Under the pieces are notes generated by a model. The model saw only the letters and a list, made by a program, of their open reading frames with translations, was not told the origin of the DNA and ran no database searches. Both the position numbers and the translations under genes were made by a program. Shown here piece after piece: positions 59,219-64,000 of a stretch of DNA of 64,000 bases (within the stretch, counting starts at the first letter, position 1; each line of letters begins with the position of its first letter). This DNA is from Apiosordaria backusii (lineage: Eukaryota > Ascomycota > Sordariomycetes > Sordariales > Lasiosphaeriaceae): positions 2,480,001 through 2,544,000 of the forward strand of contig JAUKTV010000002.1 in assembly GCA_030549205.1 (NCBI GenBank), read 5' to 3'.

Positions 59219-61409
59219 ATGGGGGGCTCCAACCAACCATACATGTACGAGCCAGTTTTGAGAGACGATGAACGCTTCCCGGTTCCCGTGTTTGACCCCA
59301 AGGCCGTCACTCGGGCGAGTTATGAGAAGAAGAAACCCAAGCCGAAGCCGAACGGCCCGCTTGTCTCGATCAACCGCCATCCAGAGTATGAGACTCCACA
59401 CTTTTTTCACGTCTTGCATTCCAGTCGACCATTCCTATGTTTTGTGTTCTAGACACCCATGGATGACAGACTAACATTGTGAATAGTGCCCATGGAGTCC
59501 CAAATGGTCGGACAAACTTCAGAACTTTGGGTCGCTCGACCAAGGGGTGGATCAAGGGGATGAGAGTTGTACAGCTTTGTCTTCGGGTACTCGAGTTGAC
59601 TGCCGCCCTTGGGTTTTTGACTCTGTACATTCTTTTGAAGGGCTTCGAAACGCTGACTGGGTGGGTTATGAGGGTCACTGTGAGTTATTGCCTACTGTCT
59701 ACTTGCTGCTAGTATGCTAACTGCCCATCTAGTTCGGCGTGGTGATCATCCACTGCATCTACAGCATATACCACCATTCAAAGCCAGCCAGTGGCAAGAC
59801 TCCTGGCTCCTCCGCCGCATACCAAGTATTCGGCGGCATCTCCGACCTCGCCGTCCTCCCTCTCTACACCTACGGTATCTTTTCCTGCCGCAACCAATCC
59901 GAGCAATGGGGTACCCTCCTCTCCAACGAAACCCTCGTCCAAAAGTACTTTGTCCCATCCCTCTACTACGGCCTCATGGGCGCCGCCGGCCTCCACCTCG
60001 TCTCCCTCGCGATATCCCTCTGGCTCGGCATCATGTTCCGCCGTATTTCCATGATGCCCCCGGATATGAACCCGCTCGAAACCCGCTTCACCTCCCGCGC
60101 CCACAAGCGCAACAAGTCCTCAATTGTCACCACAACAACCTACTCCGACGGGGGCGACGAAAAGCGCATCATCACCTCCTCGGATAGGATCCGTGACAGC
60201 CTCCCCGCCTACGACCCCGCCAATTCCCGCCCCCCTTCCATCCCATTTATGCACACTCGGCAAAACAGCTCCGAAACCCTTCAATCCCGTGACTCAAGAA
60301 TGGACCTCCCCAGCAGGCAGTACCAAATCCCGCACAACAGCAACCGGTCTTCCGGCAGCGGTCAGGATGATGATTTCAAGCGCATGTCCGCCCCTCCCAC
60401 CCCTGCCCACGGCTCACCAACCAAGTCCCGCGCGAGTTATACTGAGCTGCCCCTGGGGGAAACCGATCTTGGTTCTGCTGCTGCTGCTGCTGCTGCTCCC
60501 CGGCCAAAATCAATGTACAACCCCCCCACTGCCGCCTCCTTCCCCCTTTATGACGACGACGACGACGAAGACGATCTCAACCCCACCACCTCGGAGGTGA
60601 GGTCTTATCGCGCCAGCCAGGTGGTGTCGCCTTCAAAAATCCAACAGCCGCGCTCTGCGAGGTTCACGGAGGCGTGGTACACCTCCGACAGCCTGGTCAA
60701 CCGCACCGCTGTTCGAAACCCAAGGTATCAATCCCTTGATCCGGATTCGGATTCCAACAATTCTGACAACGAAAATGACAACAATGGCAATGACTACAAC
60801 TACCGCACTAATCTCGGCGGCCCTAGTAATGATCGTGACCATCCCAACCCCCTCCGCTCCAACCCCACCCCCTCTTCCTCCTCCCCCCCTCCCCCTCCTG
60901 TCCCAGCAAAGCGCCCATTCACGCCCTTTTCCCGCCTCCGCAACTCTATTCTTGGGGAGATTAACCTGAACGATAGACGGGTATCAGGTGACATTACCGA
61001 GCAAAAATCCTCGTCCAACTCCAACAAGGGTCTCAACAGGCAGAGCAGCATCCAGCAAGATTCAAGCTTTTACAGCAAGCCGTATGGGGACTTGAGGGCG
61101 AGGACACCGCCGGTGATTGTTGGGAGTCTTGGGTTGGGTGTGACGGAGGAGGAGACTGGGAGGGATAGGCAGGTTAGCAGTGGGAATGATTTTGATCTTG
61201 GGGGTATGGGGATGGGGGGTGGGGGTGCGAGGCAGAGGCATGTTAGTGGGAGAGAGGCGGAGGAGGGGAGGGCTGGGATGGGGATTGGGGGGGTTACGCC
61301 CCCGCCGTTGGAGATTAGGAAGCAGCAGGGTGGGGTTGGGGCTGGGGTGGGTGTTAAGGGGGGGCATGTGGCTGCTATGAGGAGTAGGTATAGTGTTTTG
61401 AATGAGTAG
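59219..61409 (+). CDS. Conserved fungal four-helix membrane protein, unknown function
   Basis: Three exons (59219-59385, 59487-59679, 59733-61409) encode 678 residues. The N-terminal ~55 residues are soluble (MGGSNQPYMYEPVLRDDERF). Four hydrophobic segments follow: one around LRVLELTAALGFLTLYILL, one at FGVVIIHCIYSIYHH, one at ISDLAVLPLYTYGIF and one at LMGAAGLHLVSLAISLWLGI. From about residue 215 the chain is a long Ser/Pro/Asn-rich cytosolic tail with a poly-Ala stretch (GCT repeats near 60478), a poly-Asp stretch (YDDDDDEDD), polyproline and a Gly-rich end closing MRSRYSVLNE. The membrane topology with a cluster of four helices recalls MARVEL-type proteins, but this is only a resemblance. 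Introns have standard signals (GTATGA...CTAAC...TAG; GTGAGT...CTAAC...TAG). Function is unknown. Confidence 0.82.
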
Positions 61410-61925
61410 GTAGGGTGGTATAAGGGGTGGGTGGGTGATGATAGAGGGATATTGGGGGGGGGGGGGGATGGAATGGATGGAGGGATGGGGATTGCATAGT
61501 GGTCTTTTTGGGGACACTGGAGTTAATGGGTTTGTATTTTTGCTAATTGGAGGGGGTGGTGAGGGGGGGAGAAAACGGGGGAAATGAAGGGATGGATGGG
61601 TGTATGAATACCATGTGAATGAAGCTTGAATGTTAGGGTTGGGTTGGGGTGGGTTGGGAATGTTATATATTTTCTGTACTTGGGGTGCTTTATCTTTGAT
61701 GTCATGTCAAATGGAAAATTTGGGTTACTTTTTACTTTTCACATTCTTGTCGGTTTGTGTGATTTGCTTCATTGTAAAGTCCTTGTTTTGAAACTACGGG
61801 TAAAAAATTATTTGGTTGTTCATATTTCGGTCAAATAAGGTATGCTTCTAAATATCTGTTCAAAAATAAAGAAGTACCATGACCCTCTATCCACTGCCTG
61901 TGCCTTGACCCTTGTTTCCAACCAG
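61410..61925. other. Convergent spacer, G-rich on the plus strand
   Basis: 516 bp between the membrane-protein gene and PMS1. It includes a 14-bp G run (61454-61467) and GGTTGGG repeats near 61634. No gene was seen. Confidence 0.6.
61454..61467. repeat. Poly-G run, 14 bp
   Basis: Read directly from sequence in the 3' flank of the membrane-protein gene. Such runs are prone to indel errors. Confidence 0.95.
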
Positions 61926-64000
61926 TTATCCCGCTCTCCCCTTTCCCTTCCTCAACCTCCTCTGCTCCCCCAACCACCCTTTCCAATCCGGCCTCTTCTC
62001 CCCCTCTTGCCACGTCTTCCCCTCAAACGACCCCCCCAACCCACACAAATGCCTCATCGTCGGCCTCCCATGTGGGCAGTTCCACGGCTTCTCCATCTCC
62101 CCCATGTGCCTCACTACCTTTTCCATCTGCCTCTCCGACAGCGCCTTCCCAATCATGATGCTGCTCCTGCACGCCCTCATCGCAAACATCTTCCTGACCT
62201 TTGACGGCCGGGGTATCGTCGTGGCCGAGCTGCTCGGGTTATCCCCAAGCAAGAAGATCAATTCTTCCAGATCTGACAAATCAAAAGTTGTCTCCCTGCT
62301 CAGAGGCAAGGTGAGGAGCTGGCAGCGAGAGCCGACGGGGGAGTCGCCAGAGGTGTCGGTTTGCACGACGAAACCGTTGCGTTCCAAAGAGGGGAGGTTC
62401 TCGAGGATGATCTCCTCCTCGAGGGCGGTCAAGGTGAGGGGTTTGGGCTGGACGAGGCGCTGGGATTGGACGGTGGTGGTGGATTGAAGGCGCTCAAAGT
62501 TGTATTTCTCGTCGGAGGCGTGTTGGTCGATTATGAAGAGCTCGTCGTCGTCGTTGCTGGCTGAGGAAGAAGGGGAGGCTTCCCGGACGGCGAGGATGAA
62601 GCCGAGGTTGAATTGGCCTATGATCTTCATTTTGCCAAAGTCTGTCTTGGTGATTTTGAGGGAGAGCTTCTCTTCGGGGTTGTCGGCTTCAAGACCGTTC
62701 TTGCCGTTTGGGGAGGGAAGGGGTTGGGTTCGTTGTGGTGGGATGTGTTTTGAGAGGGATTTGATATGCTGGTGGATCTCCTTTTCGTTGGTTTTGACCC
62801 TGTGGATGAGGTTCAGGGTCATGTCTTTCCGTTTTGGACGGCCCTTAATAAGCATTTGGGATCGCTTTTCGCTTTCTTCTGATGTTTCAACAACGGCGGC
62901 CTCGGCGGCATCGATCATCGCTTGCACCTTCTTGTCTTCCTGTGCTTTCTTTTCTTCCTCGTCGACGTACTCGTCGTCGGCTGAGTCATGATCGCAACAT
63001 TCGGATTGCTCAATAGACTCTCTTGGGCTGTCTGCCTCTGACGGTATATTCCGGTCCCCGTCTGTTCCAGGATTGGGTTCCTCTACTTCTTCCTGAGAGG
63101 AAGGAGGTATGTCAGGTTCATCCATGTCTACGTCGTCATCTCCTCCCTGAGAGACGAACAGAGATTCTTCATTGTCATCATCCCGGTTTTCAGAGGGTTC
63201 AGCTGCATCCAACGCCTCTTCGGCCTCCTCAGCCTCCTCGATCTCTTCATCATCCACATCCACCTCTTCAGTGGTGATCTCGAGGTCTTCCGTCGACCCT
63301 CCCTTGCTGCTCGCCGCAGCAGAAAACATCTGAGTAAGACGCCCTCCAAAGGATGGCATTGGGACGGTTCTCTTCCCGGTCTTAGCGATGCCAGACTTCT
63401 GGGAAGGTCTCGAGGGTTCATCCACCCTCGATCGTTTTAATGGGCTTCTAATCACACTTGTCACGGTGTGATCACCTATGGTTATCGTTGCTACTTCCTG
63501 GGTAGAACGTTGGAACCGAGCCGAAGCTATTGGGCTGGACCGTGGAGCCGGAGGTTGTGATGGTGGTGGGATTGCTGGAATGGAGGACTGCGGCTCGTTT
63601 TCTGCATCTTCCATCTCATGATCAGATGTCTGGGTTTCATCTGGATCAATCTGGTCTGCTGGTTGCGAGTCCGCATGGAAGCCTCGAATCCGGCTTGGTT
63701 GAAAGTTAGGCAGATCACCTTGGTCGTCTTCTGCAGCTGCATTGTCATTGGACTGGTCGTCCGGTTCTGGACCAGGCGATTCTGATGCTGTCCTGTCAGA
63801 TATCCGGCTTGTTTCCCTGGTCACAGGCTTTTTCTCGAGCCAGCGGGAAAGTGAAGAAGCATTCTCAGAAGGAGTAACTGATGGCCTCGGCCGAGCCGTC
63901 AATCTTCTAGATCCACGGGTGCTTTCAACCTCTGTCTCGTCTTCATCCTCCCGGTCCCCACCTCTTTCAAGCATGTCCTCCTCAGTATCATCTACAGCAT
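61926..64000 (-). CDS. PMS1: Mismatch repair endonuclease PMS1 (MutL homologue), C-terminal part
   Basis: The frame is open to the right edge of the window, so the N-terminal ATPase domain and start lie outside; about 691 C-terminal codons are present, ending at TAA 61928-61926. The first ~400 residues are a disordered linker with strongly acidic blocks (e.g. EEVDVDDEEIEEAEEAEEAL). The C-terminal domain begins near KITKTDFGKMKIIGQFNLGF. It contains the endonuclease metal motif DQHASDEKYNFE, the ACRSSIMIGKAL segment and HMGEMEKPWNCPHGRPTMRH, all diagnostic for the PMS1 (yeast)/PMS2 (human) group. With MLH1 it forms MutL-alpha, which nicks the daughter strand during mismatch repair. MLH3 shares the endonuclease motif, but the CPHGRPT context and linker favour PMS1. 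It converges on the membrane-protein gene. Confidence 0.92.
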   Translation of the reverse strand, partial: AVDDTEEDMLERGGDREDEDETEVESTRGSRRLTARPRPSVTPSENASSLSRWLEKKPVTRETSRISDRTASESPGPEPDDQSNDNAAAEDDQGDLPNFQPSRIRGFHADSQPADQIDPDETQTSDHEMEDAENEPQSSIPAIPPPSQPPAPRSSPIASARFQRSTQEVATITIGDHTVTSVIRSPLKRSRVDEPSRPSQKSGIAKTGKRTVPMPSFGGRLTQMFSAAASSKGGSTEDLEITTEEVDVDDEEIEEAEEAEEALDAAEPSENRDDDNEESLFVSQGGDDDVDMDEPDIPPSSQEEVEEPNPGTDGDRNIPSEADSPRESIEQSECCDHDSADDEYVDEEEKKAQEDKKVQAMIDAAEAAVVETSEESEKRSQMLIKGRPKRKDMTLNLIHRVKTNEKEIHQHIKSLSKHIPPQRTQPLPSPNGKNGLEADNPEEKLSLKITKTDFGKMKIIGQFNLGFILAVREASPSSSASNDDDELFIIDQHASDEKYNFERLQSTTTVQSQRLVQPKPLTLTALEEEIILENLPSLERNGFVVQTDTSGDSPVGSRCQLLTLPLSRETTFDLSDLEELIFLLGDNPSSSATTIPRPSKVRKMFAMRACRSSIMIGKALSERQMEKVVRHMGEMEKPWNCPHGRPTMRHLCGLGGSFEGKTWQEGEKRPDWKGWLGEQRRLRKGKGRAG

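Overview
The window is a 64 kb piece of a filamentous ascomycete chromosome, most likely a Sordariomycete of the Sordariales type. Three things point there. Introns are short (about 50-190 nt) with GTRNGT-like donors, CTRAY branch sites and YAG acceptors. The protein set is Pezizomycotina-like, including a FarA/CTF1 zinc-cluster regulator and a GH125 mannosidase. A single dispersed 5S rRNA gene sits alone between protein genes. There is no sign of a plasmid, phage, CRISPR array or intact transposon. Nearly every gene is conserved core machinery, with no obvious biosynthetic cluster.

Layout, left to right. A Dpb3-like histone-fold subunit (5' part outside the window) runs rightward and faces a MAK32-like PfkB protein. 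Next come a FarA/CTF1 regulator (minus), cyclase-associated protein (minus) and the GPI ethanolamine-phosphate transferase MCD4 (minus). DNA polymerase delta subunit POLD3/Cdc27 diverges from MCD4 and is followed by a secreted GH125 mannosidase (plus), then MCM3 (minus). A 3.8 kb spacer holds the 5S rRNA gene. It is followed by a class III aminotransferase and exocyst EXO70 (both plus). A sparse 7.7 kb stretch (31.0-38.7 kb) holds only a tiny cysteine-rich ORF that I consider credible. Then come an orphan acidic protein, a conserved 118-residue protein, a doubtful 73-residue ORF, a fumarylacetoacetate-hydrolase-family enzyme (minus) and the ESCRT adaptor BRO1 (plus). The right end carries a dual-targeted carnitine acetyltransferase (minus), an RSC8/SWI3-like SWIRM-SANT protein (minus), ETF alpha (plus), adrenodoxin reductase ARH1 (minus, frame broken twice), a four-helix membrane protein (plus) and the 3' part of the mismatch-repair gene PMS1 (minus).

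Themes. Replication and repair factors recur (Dpb3, POLD3, MCM3, PMS1) but are scattered rather than clustered. A fatty-acid and acetyl-unit theme links FarA/CTF1, carnitine acetyltransferase and ETF alpha; the promoters of the last two carry CCTCGG or CCGAGG hexamers, the core reported for FarA-type regulators.

Exon models were built by hand from splice signals and reading-frame continuity. The junctions that change the protein most are the two micro-exons and the C-terminal exon of the FarA homologue, the C-terminal exon of MCM3, the optional 81-nt intron of the RSC8 homologue and the optional first intron of the carnitine acetyltransferase. The least routine items are the 40-residue seven-cysteine ORF, the dual-targeting arrangement, the two ARH1 frameshifts and the RSC8 stop/extension structure. 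No previously undescribed multi-gene system is evident.
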